A stretch of 24,852 nucleotides of DNA from CAZCYE01 sp964502775. GTDB taxonomy: Bacteria > Actinomycetota > Acidimicrobiia > IMCC26256 > PALSA-555. Positions 9,109-16,380 of this stretch are shown piece after piece; position 1 is the first letter of the stretch, and each line of letters starts with the position of its first letter. The DNA is taken from the NCBI GenBank assembly GCA_964502775.1, contig CAZCYE010000016.1:1-24852 (forward strand), read 5' to 3'. The translations under genes were made by a program, and so were the position numbers. The notes beneath the pieces were generated by a model, which worked only from the letters and a program-made list of their open reading frames with translations, searched no databases and was not told the DNA's origin.

Positions 9109-10497
9109 TCAAGGATGCGGATCGTGCCACCCGTGGGCGTCGGGGATGAGGGACTGGGCCTCGGGTGGGCCCCATGTCCCCGGTGCATACGGGTGCGCCG
9201 GACCGTGATGGGTGAGCACGTGGTCCACGACACCCCACGCGGCCTCCACGCCGTCCTCCCGGGCGAAGAGGAGGTCCTCACCGTCCATAGCGTCGCCGAG
9301 CAGTCGCTCGTAGGCGCTCATCTCGTCGGGGTGGTCGTCGGTCACGGCCAGCTCCACCGGCTCGCCCACGAATCCCTCGCCCGGCTTCTTGGCGCGCGCG
9401 CCGAGGGCGATCTGGACCTTCGGATTCATCTGGAGCCGGAGGTAGTTGGTGTCGAAGGGCAGCTCCTCGAACTCGGCGAACACCTGTTGCGGCGGGCGGT
9501 GCAGCTCCACCCGCACCTCGGTGCACTCAACGGGGAGCTCCTTGCCGGCGCGGAGGTAGAAGGGCACACCGGCCCAGCGCCACGAGTCGATGTAGAGGCG
9601 GACGGCCACGAAGGTCTCGGTGTCCGAGTCGGGCGCCACGCCGGCCTCGTCGCGGTACCCCTCGAACTGGCCGCGCACCACGTCGCGTTTCCCGAGGGGG
9701 CGCATGGCCTGGAACAGCTGCTCCTTGGAGTCGCGCAGGTCCTCCACGCCGCCGCCCGTGGGCGGCTCCATGGCCAGGAGCGCCGTCACCTGGAGCAAGT
9801 GGTTCTGCACCACGTCCCGCAACGCGCCGACCTCTTCGTAGAAGCGGCCCCGGCCCTCCACCCCGAAGTCCTCGGCCATGGTGATCTGCACCTGGCGCAC
9901 GTAGTTGCGATTCCAGATGGGTTCGAGGAACGAGTTGGCGAACCGGAAGTACAAGATGTTCTGGATCGCCTCCTTGCCGAGGTAGTGGTCGATCCGGAAG
10001 ATGTTGCGCTCGGGGAACACCGCGTGGAGCACCTTGTTGAGCTCACGAGCCGAACGCAGGTCGCGGCCGAACGGCTTCTCGATGATGACGCGCCCGTCGT
10101 CCACGCATCCGGCATCGGCCAATCCCCGCACCACCGTGGGGAACAAGCTCGGCGGGATCGCGAGGTAGTGCGCGGGACGTTGGGAGTCGCCGAGCGCATC
10201 GCGGAGCTTCGAGAACGTCGCCGCGTCGTTGTAGTCGCCGGCCACGTAACGCATGAGCCCACAGAGTCGGTCCCACGCGCCTTGGTCGTCGATGCCGCCC
10301 CCGTGTTGCTCGATGCCGTCACGGGCGCGGGCGCAGAACTCGTCGAGGCTCCACTTGGACGACGCCACGCCGATCACCGGCACCGAGATGGTGCCGCGCT
10401 TGGCCATGCCGTACAGCGCGGGGAAGACCTTCTTGTGGGCGAGGTCGCCCGAGGCGCCGAAGAACACGAGCGCCCCCGAGTGCTCGGGCGTGGTCAC
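9109..10497 (-). CDS. zwf: Glucose-6-phosphate 1-dehydrogenase
   Basis: Oxidises glucose 6-phosphate to 6-phosphogluconolactone with NAD(P), the entry step of the oxidative pentose phosphate pathway. The 462-residue protein has the nucleotide-binding GASGDLA at 14-20 and EKPFG at 140-144. The substrate signature RIDHYLGKE is at 168-176, and a downstream VVQNHLLQ contains the catalytic His. It is somewhat shorter than the roughly 490-510 residues usual for the family. The start is a GTG that overlaps the gnd stop by four bases (GTGA), so the two dehydrogenases are translationally coupled. No 6-phosphogluconolactonase gene is present in the window. RidA-MsrB follows after 33 bases. Confidence 0.96.
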   Translation of the reverse strand: MTTPEHSGALVFFGASGDLAHKKVFPALYGMAKRGTISVPVIGVASSKWSLDEFCARARDGIEQHGGGIDDQGAWDRLCGLMRYVAGDYNDAATFSKLRDALGDSQRPAHYLAIPPSLFPTVVRGLADAGCVDDGRVIIEKPFGRDLRSARELNKVLHAVFPERNIFRIDHYLGKEAIQNILYFRFANSFLEPIWNRNYVRQVQITMAEDFGVEGRGRFYEEVGALRDVVQNHLLQVTALLAMEPPTGGGVEDLRDSKEQLFQAMRPLGKRDVVRGQFEGYRDEAGVAPDSDTETFVAVRLYIDSWRWAGVPFYLRAGKELPVECTEVRVELHRPPQQVFAEFEELPFDTNYLRLQMNPKVQIALGARAKKPGEGFVGEPVELAVTDDHPDEMSAYERLLGDAMDGEDLLFAREDGVEAAWGVVDHVLTHHGPAHPYAPGTWGPPEAQSLIPDAHGWHDPHP

Positions 10498-11519
10498 TTG
10501 GCGGCCCCTGGCTTCTCGTCGTGGCCACCGAACTCCTTGCGCATGGCCGAGAGGATCCGGCTCGCGAAGTCGTCCTCGCCCCGCGACGTGAAGCGCTCGT
10601 AGAGCGCGGCGCTGAGCACGGGTGCGGGAACGCCGGTGTCGATCGCCGCGCGCACCGTCCAGCGGCCCTCACCCGAGTCCGACACCCGGCCCTCGAAACC
10701 AGCGAGCGTGGGCGAGGCCACCAGCGCGCTCGCGGTGAGGTCGAGCAGCCACGACGCGATCACGCTGCCCCGGCGCCAGACCTCGGTGATCTCGGCGATG
10801 TCGAGGGAGTAGCGGTACGCGTCGGGGTCGCGCAGCGGGGCGGTCTCGGCATCGGCCGCGCTCGACGCGCGCGCGCCCACGTCCGCGTGCTCGAGGATGT
10901 TGAGCCCCTCGGCGTACGCGGCCATCAGCCCGTACTCGATCCCGTTGTGGACCATCTTCACGAAGTGGCCGGCACCGTTGGGGCCGCAGTGCAGCCAGCC
11001 CTGCTCGGCGGGTGACGCCGGGCCCGTGCGTCCGGAGGTGCGCTCGGCGGAGTCGGCGCCCGGGGCGATCGTGGCGAACAGCGGCGCCAGCCGGTCCACC
11101 ACGGGTGTCTCACCACCGATCATGAGGCAGAAGCCCCGCTCCAGTCCCCACACGCCGCCGCTGGTGCCGCAGTCCACGTAGTGGATGTTCTTGGAGCGGA
11201 GTGCCTCGGCGCGGGAGACGTCGTCGCGATAGAAGGAGTTGCCGCCGTCGATGATCATGTCGTCGGCATCCAGCACCCCTGCGAGCTCCGACACGGTGGC
11301 GCCCGTGACCGCGGCCGGAACCATCACCCATACCGCGCGCGGCGGCGCGAGCTTGGAGGCCATGTCGGCGAGCGATGTCGCGCCGGTCACGCCCTCGCGC
11401 TCGAGGGCGCCGACCGCCTCGGTGCTCACGTCGTAGACCACGCACTCGTGGCCACCGCGCACGAGGCGGCGCACGAGGTTGGACCCCATGCGCCCGAGCC
11501 CGATCATCCCCAGCTGCAT
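10494..11519 (-). CDS. gnd: 6-phosphogluconate dehydrogenase, decarboxylating, short form
   Basis: Oxidatively decarboxylates 6-phosphogluconate to ribulose 5-phosphate. The 341-residue protein belongs to the short (YqeC/GndA-like) class rather than the 470-residue E. coli type. It has the Rossmann motif GLGRMG (7-12), DGGNSFYRDD (91-100), CGTSGGVWGLERG (117-129) and the active-site KMVHNGIEYG (188-197) with Lys188 and Asn192. Asp30 ends the second strand (VVYDVS) where NADP enzymes have Asn-Arg, which suggests NAD preference. The ATG at 11519 is preceded by GGAAGGA five bases upstream, a strong Shine-Dalgarno, so this transcript has a leader. It heads the gnd-zwf-ridA/msrB-doxX run and is divergent from the glucokinase that supplies glucose 6-phosphate. 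Confidence 0.94.
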   Translation of the reverse strand: MQLGMIGLGRMGSNLVRRLVRGGHECVVYDVSTEAVGALEREGVTGATSLADMASKLAPPRAVWVMVPAAVTGATVSELAGVLDADDMIIDGGNSFYRDDVSRAEALRSKNIHYVDCGTSGGVWGLERGFCLMIGGETPVVDRLAPLFATIAPGADSAERTSGRTGPASPAEQGWLHCGPNGAGHFVKMVHNGIEYGLMAAYAEGLNILEHADVGARASSAADAETAPLRDPDAYRYSLDIAEITEVWRRGSVIASWLLDLTASALVASPTLAGFEGRVSDSGEGRWTVRAAIDTGVPAPVLSAALYERFTSRGEDDFASRILSAMRKEFGGHDEKPGAAK

Positions 11520-11615
11520 ACCGGTCCTTCCGTCGACTCCGGGCCCATCGTCGTCACCGCGGCGGCCCGGGGCAAACGCGCCCGGCGAGAGTCACGCCAG
11601 GGCCTCGGCCTGGAT

Positions 11616-11621
11616 GACAAT
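11616..11621 (+). promoter_or_regulatory. Possible -10 element of ppgK
   Basis: GACAAT lies seven bases before the GTG at 11629. It misses the first T of TANNNT but keeps A2 and T6. The distance matches the leaderless pattern at other genes here. If correct, the in-frame ATGs at 11614 and 11620 are upstream of the transcript. Confidence 0.3.
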
Positions 11622-11628
11622 GGGGTCC

Positions 11629-12456
11629 GTGACCATTCGCCTCGGGATCGACATCGGTGGGACGGGCACCAAGGCCGCGCCGGTCGACGCCGCGACCGGG
11701 ACGTTGCTCGCGCCCCGCCTCCGCATTCTGACCCCCCGGCCCGCCACGCCCGCGGCGTTGGCGGGGGTGGTTGCCGAGCTCGCCGGTCACTTCGAGTGGA
11801 CGGGCCCGATCGGGTGCGCGTTCCCCGCGGTGACCAAGCGCGGCGTCGCCCGAACGGCGGCCAACATCCACCGGAGCTGGGTGGGCATCGATGCCGCCGA
11901 GGTGTTCGCCCGCGCCACCGGCTGTGACGTGAGCGTGGTCAACGACGCCGACGCCGCCGGCCTCGCCGAGATGACCTTCGGTGTGGGGCGGGGGCGCACC
12001 GGCACGGTGGTGATGGTCACGATCGGCACCGGGATCGGAACCGCGCTGTTCGCCGACGGCGTGCTCCTGGCCAACACTGAGCTCGGGCACCTCCGCATCA
12101 ACGGCAGGGAAGCGGAGCGCCGGGCGTCGGACGCCGCTCGCCAGGCGCGGGGGCTGTCGTGGAAGCAGTGGGCCAAGCGCCTCGACATCTACCTGCACGA
12201 GCTGGAACGGCTGTTGTGGCCTGACTTGTTCATCCTTGGTGGCGGGGTGAGCAAGCGTCACGAGCGGTTCATCGGGCGCCTCACCACCCACGCCGAGGTC
12301 GTACCCGCGGCGTTGCGCAACGAAGCGGGCATCGTGGGCGCGGCGATCGCACCCGATCGTTGCTCGGATCCCACGATCACCGCGCACGCACCGTCGACGT
12401 GGACGGCCACGCCATCCGGCCGTCCCGACGCAGGAGCCGCGCGCCTCAGCTCGTGA
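11629..12456 (+). CDS. ppgK: Polyphosphate glucokinase (ROK family)
   Basis: Phosphorylates glucose using inorganic polyphosphate (and often ATP), a hallmark actinobacterial enzyme. From the GTG at 11629 it has 275 residues. The phosphate-1 loop GIDIGGTGTK is at 6-15. The catalytic Asp106 lies in VVNDADAAG, and the phosphate-2 loop TIGTGIGTAL is at 131-140. The sugar-binding segment TELGHLRINGREAERRAS is at 150-167, and PDLFILGGGVSKR at 198-210. The NTELGH/INGREAE block and the absence of the Cys-rich zinc motif separate it from sugar-repressor ROK proteins. Start codons at 11614 and 11620 are possible; I chose 11629 because homologues begin close to the first strand and a -10-like hexamer fits it. 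The last 30 residues are Pro/Ser/Thr-rich and not part of the fold. Confidence 0.9.
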   Translation: MTIRLGIDIGGTGTKAAPVDAATGTLLAPRLRILTPRPATPAALAGVVAELAGHFEWTGPIGCAFPAVTKRGVARTAANIHRSWVGIDAAEVFARATGCDVSVVNDADAAGLAEMTFGVGRGRTGTVVMVTIGTGIGTALFADGVLLANTELGHLRINGREAERRASDAARQARGLSWKQWAKRLDIYLHELERLLWPDLFILGGGVSKRHERFIGRLTTHAEVVPAALRNEAGIVGAAIAPDRCSDPTITAHAPSTWTATPSGRPDAGAARLSS

Positions 12457-12481
12457 ACGGGCCGGGCCGCACACCGTCGTC

Positions 12482-12496
12482 ACCCGATCGACGGGT
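12482..12496. terminator. Small hairpin between convergent ppgK and the DUF2203 gene
   Basis: ACCCG (12482-12486) and CGGGT (12492-12496) form a 5-bp GC-rich stem with a 5-base loop in the 43-base convergent gap. There is no T tract on either side. It may serve both strands, but the stem is short enough to occur by chance in this composition. Confidence 0.25.
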
Positions 12497-12499
12497 CGG

Positions 12500-12886
12500 T
12501 CACTCGGGGGGCTGGGTGAGGGGCGTGCGCCCGGCGAAGCCGGCGTCGAGCCAGTGCCACCACTCGATGGCGTCCTCGCCCTCGAGCCAGCACAGGAGGT
12601 AGTCGCGCCCGGTCGGGCTCCGAGCCGGGAAGTCGATCAGGCCTCGCCCCGGATCCCGCACCACGATCCCGAGCGCCTCGAGCTCCTCGACGGTGGCGCG
12701 CAGCTCGGCCCCCTCGACTCCCGGCCCGACGCGGCTGGGCCCGTGGCCGTTGGTCGACGCGCCACCGTTGAGAAGCGTCCTTGGTGAGCTGCGCTTGGCG
12801 CGCGCCGCCAAGGTGCGCGCCCGCCGCACGAGCTCGCGGACCTGGGGCAGCGCCGCGGTCGCCTCCTCGAGTGTCCAGGTCCGCAC
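12500..12886 (-). CDS. DUF2203 family protein
   Basis: A 128-residue protein of a family without an established function. The family pattern is clear: TLEEATAALPQVRELV at the N-terminus (residues 4-19), a helical middle, LGIVVRDPGRGLIDFPA, then GRDYLLCWLEGEDAIEWWHW and DAGFAGRTPL near the C-terminus. The helical first half could form a coiled coil, and residues about 34-58 are a Gly/Ser/Asn-rich insert. The start is a GTG with TACGGT six bases upstream, predicting a leaderless transcript. It is divergent from pheA and convergent with ppgK, so it is probably a single-gene unit. I can offer no function from context. Confidence 0.85.
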   Translation of the reverse strand: MRTWTLEEATAALPQVRELVRRARTLAARAKRSSPRTLLNGGASTNGHGPSRVGPGVEGAELRATVEELEALGIVVRDPGRGLIDFPARSPTGRDYLLCWLEGEDAIEWWHWLDAGFAGRTPLTQPPE

Positions 12887-12892
12887 CCGGAC

Positions 12893-12898
12893 ACCGTA
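12893..12898 (-). promoter_or_regulatory. Putative -10 element of the DUF2203 gene (leaderless start)
   Basis: The minus strand reads TACGGT, six bases, then the GTG at 12886. No Shine-Dalgarno intervenes. The spacing is identical to that at pheA and ubiA. Confidence 0.5.
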
Positions 12899-12956
12899 CG
12901 CGAGCGAGCGGTGAGTACGAGACGAATCAAGACGCGGGGGCCGCGGGGGCCACCAC

Positions 12957-12962
12957 TACCAT
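12957..12962 (+). promoter_or_regulatory. Putative -10 element of pheA-serS (leaderless start)
   Basis: TACCAT is followed by six bases and the pheA GTG at 12969. No Shine-Dalgarno is present and no consensus -35 is seen 16-18 bp upstream. The 58 bases between this and the opposite-strand element would hold any operator. Confidence 0.5.
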
Positions 12963-12968
12963 CGCCAC

Positions 12969-13892
12969 GTGACGCGCGTCGGCTATCTCGGGCCACCGGG
13001 CACGTTCGCCGAGGAGGCCCTGCGCACCCAGCCCGACCTGGTTGCCGCGGATCCCGTTCCGTTGGCGGACGTTCCCCAGGTGCTCACCGCGGTCGAGCGC
13101 CACGAGGTGGACGTGGGGCTCGTGCCGATCGAGAACTCGATCGAGGGCACGGTCACCGTCACGCTCGACACCCTCGCGTTCGACACTGACCTCCTCATCC
13201 GACGCGAGATCGATCTCCCGGTGTCGTTGCACCTGTGCGCTAAGCCCGGCACATTGATGGCCGACATCAAGGTGGTCGTCTCGCACCCCAACCCTCATGG
13301 TCAGTGCCGGCGATGGTTGACCCGCGAGCTCCCCAACGCCGAGCTCATGGCGTCCAACTCCACCGCCGACGCCGCGCGCCAGGTGGCCGAGTCCGAGACG
13401 GGCGACATCGCCTCCATCGGCACCGCGCGGGGGGCGCAGCTCTACGGGCTCGAGGTGCTCGCGTCCGAGATCGAGGACCACCCCGAGAACGAGACGCGGT
13501 TCGTGCTCGTGGGCCACGGCATCCCCGCGCCCACCGGACACGACAAGACGTCGATCGTGTGCTTCCAGTCCGAGGACCGCCCGGGCTCGCTGCTGGCGAT
13601 CCTCCAGGAGTTCGCGGCCCGTGCGATCAACCTCACCAAGCTGGAGTCGCGTCCCACCAAGCGCGGGCTGGGCCAGTACTGCTTCTTCATCGACGTGGAG
13701 GGCCACGTGGCCGACGAGGTCGTGGCCGACTGCCTGCGCAACCTCGTGGCCAAGCAGGCCGAGGTGAAGTTCCTCGGCTCGTACCCCGTCGCCGGTACCG
13801 AAGGCCCGGCGCGGCGCGCGGCCGCGTCCGAGGCCTGGACCGCGGCCAGCGACTGGGTCGAGGGGCTGCGCACCCAGGTACGCCCCGAGTGA
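12969..13892 (+). CDS. pheA: Prephenate dehydratase
   Basis: Converts prephenate to phenylpyruvate in phenylalanine synthesis. The 307-residue protein starts with GYLGPPGTFAEEA (5-17). It contains VPIENSIEGTV (52-62), the STADAA segment and the catalytic Thr176-Arg177-Phe178 motif in NETRFVLVG. A C-terminal ACT domain (about 193-275) carries RPGSL and ESRP (226-229), which bind phenylalanine for feedback inhibition. No chorismate mutase domain is fused, as usual in actinobacteria. The GTG start fits the leaderless spacing. The TGA overlaps the serS GTG by four bases. In M. tuberculosis pheA (Rv3838c) and serS (Rv3834c) are also close neighbours. Confidence 0.96.
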   Translation: MTRVGYLGPPGTFAEEALRTQPDLVAADPVPLADVPQVLTAVERHEVDVGLVPIENSIEGTVTVTLDTLAFDTDLLIRREIDLPVSLHLCAKPGTLMADIKVVVSHPNPHGQCRRWLTRELPNAELMASNSTADAARQVAESETGDIASIGTARGAQLYGLEVLASEIEDHPENETRFVLVGHGIPAPTGHDKTSIVCFQSEDRPGSLLAILQEFAARAINLTKLESRPTKRGLGQYCFFIDVEGHVADEVVADCLRNLVAKQAEVKFLGSYPVAGTEGPARRAAASEAWTAASDWVEGLRTQVRPE

Positions 13893-15145
13893 TCGACCTC
13901 GCTCGCCTGGCGCGCGGCGACGACGCGTACCGCCACGGCATCGTGCGCAAGGGGTTCCCGGACGAGCGCCTCGACGACATCGTGGCCATGCACCGCACGG
14001 CCCATGAGCTTCAGACGGCAGTGGAGGCCAAGCGCGCCACGCAGAAGGCCAGCTCGCGCGAGGTCGCGCAGGCCACCGGTGCGGTGCGGGAGCGCCGCAT
14101 CGCCGAGGCGGCGGCGCTCAAGGAGGATCTCGCCGCCCTGGAGGCCAAGTGTGACTGGTGGCGGGCACGCCTTCGCACCGAGAGCCTCGCCGTGCCCAAC
14201 CCGGCCGACGCGTCGGTGCCCGACGGCGGCGAGGACGACGGCGTGACGCTGCGCTCGGTGGGCGAGCCCGGCCCCGCCGCGGCGCTCGACCACGCGGGGC
14301 TCGCCCAGGCGCTCGGCTTCGTGGAGACCCACCAGGCCGCGGCCGCGAGCGGCTCGCGCTTCGCTTCGCTCATGGGCGAGGCGGTGCTCCTCGAGGTGGC
14401 GCTCGTGCAGTGGACGCTCGGGCGCCTCGTGGCCGAGGGATTCACGCCGGTGGCGCCACCGGTGCTCGTGCGCGAGGAGGCGATGGTGGAAGCCGGCTTC
14501 TTCCCCACCGACCGCCACCAGGTGTACGAGGTGGACGGGGGGGAGCTGTTCCTCGTGGGCACGAGCGAGATCCCGCTCGCCGCGTTGCACCGCGGCGAGC
14601 GGCTCGACGCCGCCGCGCTCCCGGCGCGCTACGCGGGGGTGTCCACGTGCTTCCGGCGCGAGGCGGGCACGCACGGCAAGGACACCACCGGCATCTTCCG
14701 GGTCCACCAGTTCGACAAGGTGGAGATGTTCGCGTACGCGCACCCTGACGAGTCCGACGCCGAGCACGAGCGGCTGGTGGCGATCCAGGAGTCGATCGTG
14801 GGCGGCCTCGGTCTCCCGTACCGGGTGGTGAGCATCGCGGCGGGGGACCTGGGCGCGGCCGCGGCGTCCAAGATCGATCTCGAGGTGTGGCTGCCGTCCG
14901 AGGGCCGCTACCGCGAGCTCACGTCGTGCTCCAACTACCGCGACTACTCGGCGCGTCGCCTCGGCACGCGGGTCAAGACCGATGGCGGGAGCACGTTCGT
15001 GCACACCCTCAACGGCACCGCGTGCGCGGTGGGCCGCACCCTGGTGTTCCTGTGGGAGCACGGCCAGCGTGGCGACGGCGCCTTCGTGGTGCCCGAGGTG
15101 CTCGCGCCGCTGTGCGGCTTCGAGGTGGTGGAGCCCCGCGCCTGA
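13889..15145 (+). CDS. serS: Seryl-tRNA synthetase
   Basis: Class II synthetase that charges tRNA-Ser and tRNA-Sec. From the GTG at 13889 it has 418 residues. The N-terminal helical arm (about 1-105) is a long antiparallel coiled coil, starting VIDLARL as in homologues (MIDLKLL). The catalytic core has TSE at 225-227, motif 2 from FRREAG (255-260) to FDKVE (275-279), and motif 3 NGTACAVGRTLV (375-386). The frame is open far upstream within pheA, but only this GTG matches the family start, and it overlaps the pheA stop as GTGA. There is no separate ribosome-binding site, consistent with coupling. A tRNA-Ser gene lies 52 bases downstream. Confidence 0.96.
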   Translation: MIDLARLARGDDAYRHGIVRKGFPDERLDDIVAMHRTAHELQTAVEAKRATQKASSREVAQATGAVRERRIAEAAALKEDLAALEAKCDWWRARLRTESLAVPNPADASVPDGGEDDGVTLRSVGEPGPAAALDHAGLAQALGFVETHQAAAASGSRFASLMGEAVLLEVALVQWTLGRLVAEGFTPVAPPVLVREEAMVEAGFFPTDRHQVYEVDGGELFLVGTSEIPLAALHRGERLDAAALPARYAGVSTCFRREAGTHGKDTTGIFRVHQFDKVEMFAYAHPDESDAEHERLVAIQESIVGGLGLPYRVVSIAAGDLGAAAASKIDLEVWLPSEGRYRELTSCSNYRDYSARRLGTRVKTDGGSTFVHTLNGTACAVGRTLVFLWEHGQRGDGAFVVPEVLAPLCGFEVVEPRA

Positions 15146-15184
15146 TCCGGCCCGATCCCGTCCTGATCACCGGCGCGATCGTTC

Positions 15185-15190
15185 TAGCCT
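15185..15190 (+). promoter_or_regulatory. Putative -10 element of tRNA-Ser
   Basis: TAGCCT ends seven bases before the mature 5' G of the tRNA. This would start transcription at or beside the mature end, with little or no leader for RNase P. Read-through from serS is an alternative source of the tRNA. Confidence 0.35.
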
Positions 15191-15197
15191 CGTGGCC

Positions 15198-15285
15198 GGA
15201 GGGGTGCCGGAGCGGCCGAACGGGACGGTCTTGAAAACCGTTGAGGTGCAAGCCTCCGTGGGTTCGAATCCCACTCCCTCCGCCA
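15198..15285 (+). tRNA. tRNA-Ser (anticodon TGA)
   Basis: The 88-nt sequence folds as a class II tRNA. The acceptor GGAGGGG pairs with TCCCTCC (15275-15281, one G-T pair). The anticodon stem ACGGT/ACCGT encloses loop CTTGAAA with anticodon TGA. A long variable arm rich in GAGG/CCTC follows, then the T arm GTGGG-TTCGAAT-CCCAC. The discriminator is G, as expected for Ser, and the 3' CCA is encoded (15283-15285), unlike the tRNA-Leu gene. It sits directly behind serS. Confidence 0.97.
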
Positions 15286-15322
15286 GCTTCTTGTACCCGC
15301 GGCCACGACGGACCGCCCGGTG

Positions 15323-15344
15323 TGCAAACGCCCTGCAAACGCCC
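15323..15344. repeat. Perfect 11-bp tandem duplication after tRNA-Ser
   Basis: TGCAAACGCCC occurs twice with no gap, 37 bases after the tRNA 3' end, in the 156-bp space before ubiA. No integrase or tRNA-fragment duplication is nearby, so an attachment site is not supported. It may be a direct-repeat regulator site or a replication slip. Confidence 0.7.
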
Positions 15345-15429
15345 GACCCGGGGGAAGCCATCACGGCCGTCGACGCCTCGGGCTGAGCCTGGCGGCGCTT
15401 GTCAGGGGGCTACCAGGCAGAGGCTTCGC

Positions 15430-15435
15430 TAGCCT
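15430..15435 (+). promoter_or_regulatory. Putative -10 element of the DPA gene cluster (leaderless start)
   Basis: TAGCCT is followed by six bases and the ATG at 15442. TTGTCA at 15399-15404 resembles a -35, but the 25-bp spacing is too long. No Shine-Dalgarno precedes the ATG. This would drive ubiA, dprE1, dprE2 and the HAD gene. Confidence 0.5.
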
Positions 15436-15441
15436 GGCAAC

Positions 15442-16380
15442 ATGTCTGTCGTTTCCCGCCGGGTGCGTCCCGCGCCCACGGGTGACGACGCGGAGCGCGT
15501 CACGCGGAGCACGTCGACCCTCGTCTCACTCGTACGCCTGGCCCGGCCCAAGCAATGGGCCAAGAACGTCCTGGTGTTTGCGGCGCCGGGCGCGGCCGGC
15601 GTCCTCGACCAGGGCTCCCAGCTGGGCAAGACGTTGGTCGCCTTCGCGGCGCTGTGCCTCACCGCGAGCGGCACCTACTTCCTCAACGATGCGCTCGACG
15701 TGCTTGCCGACCGCCAGCACCCCACGAAGCGCCACCGGCCGATTGCGGGGGGCCAAATCAGCGAGGCGACCGCCATCGCCATGGCCGTGATCCTTGTTGG
15801 TGCCGGGATCCTCGTGACCGTACCCGTCGACCTCCACCTCACGGCTGTTGTCGGCAGCTACGCGGCGATGACTGCGGCCTACTGCCTCTGGCTCAAGCAC
15901 GAGCCCGTGGTCGACATCGGCATCGTGGCCGCCGGGTTCGTGCTTCGAGCCATCGCCGGGGGGGCGGCGACCGGGGTGAGGATCTCCGATTGGTTCCTGA
16001 TCGTCGCCGCCGGAGCCTCACTGTTCATCGTCACCGGCAAGCGCTACGCCGAGCAGGTCGAGCTCGGCGAGGTAGCGGAGGCGCACCGAGCCACGCTCAC
16101 CGAGTACTCGTCCGCGTACCTCGGGTATGTGCGCGCCGTGGCCACGTCGGTCACGATCCTCGCCTACTGCATCTGGGCGTTCGAGAAGGCAGCCGACACC
16201 GGTGACACCACCTGGTTCCGGCTCTCGATCCTGCCCTTCGCGCTCGCCCTGCTGCGCTATGCGTACCTCGTGGAGCAGGGCAAGGGTGGCGCGCCCGAGG
16301 AGATCATGCTGTTCGACCGCGTGATCCTGGTGCTCGGGCTGCTGTGGGCCACCGCCTTCGCGATCGGTGTGTATGCCTGA
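15442..16380 (+). CDS. ubiA: Decaprenyl-phosphate phosphoribosyltransferase (UbiA family)
   Basis: Transfers phosphoribose from PRPP to decaprenyl phosphate, the first committed step towards decaprenylphosphoryl-arabinose (M. tuberculosis Rv3806c). The 312-residue membrane protein begins with a short polar tail, then RPKQWAKNVLVFAAP (35-49). The Asp-rich prenyl-phosphate motif is NDALDVLADRQHP (82-94) with Asp83, Asp86 and Asp90. KRHRPIAGG follows, and about nine membrane helices are visible. The later loop has TGKRYAEQVEL, as in this subfamily, and the C-terminal third carries EEIMLFDR. The pairing with dprE1 and dprE2 is what separates it from quinone-pathway UbiA. It overlaps the next gene by eight bases. 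The synteny makes the functional call strong, although the lipid chain length is not determined by sequence. Confidence 0.92.
   Translation: MSVVSRRVRPAPTGDDAERVTRSTSTLVSLVRLARPKQWAKNVLVFAAPGAAGVLDQGSQLGKTLVAFAALCLTASGTYFLNDALDVLADRQHPTKRHRPIAGGQISEATAIAMAVILVGAGILVTVPVDLHLTAVVGSYAAMTAAYCLWLKHEPVVDIGIVAAGFVLRAIAGGAATGVRISDWFLIVAAGASLFIVTGKRYAEQVELGEVAEAHRATLTEYSSAYLGYVRAVATSVTILAYCIWAFEKAADTGDTTWFRLSILPFALALLRYAYLVEQGKGGAPEEIMLFDRVILVLGLLWATAFAIGVYA

Noticed and set aside
13304..13888. Upstream extension of the serS frame into pheA
   Set aside because: SerRS homologues start at the IDL segment. The GTG at 13889 matches that and gives the usual length.
13442..15061. 539-codon minus-strand frame opposite pheA and serS
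   Set aside because: It is antisense to two well-identified enzymes, has no family motifs and is biased to Arg/His/Glu, as GC-rich shadows are.
15286..15441. Phage or island attachment site behind tRNA-Ser
   Set aside because: There is a short tandem repeat but no copy of the tRNA 3' end, no integrase and no shift to mobile genes; the next gene is core metabolism.
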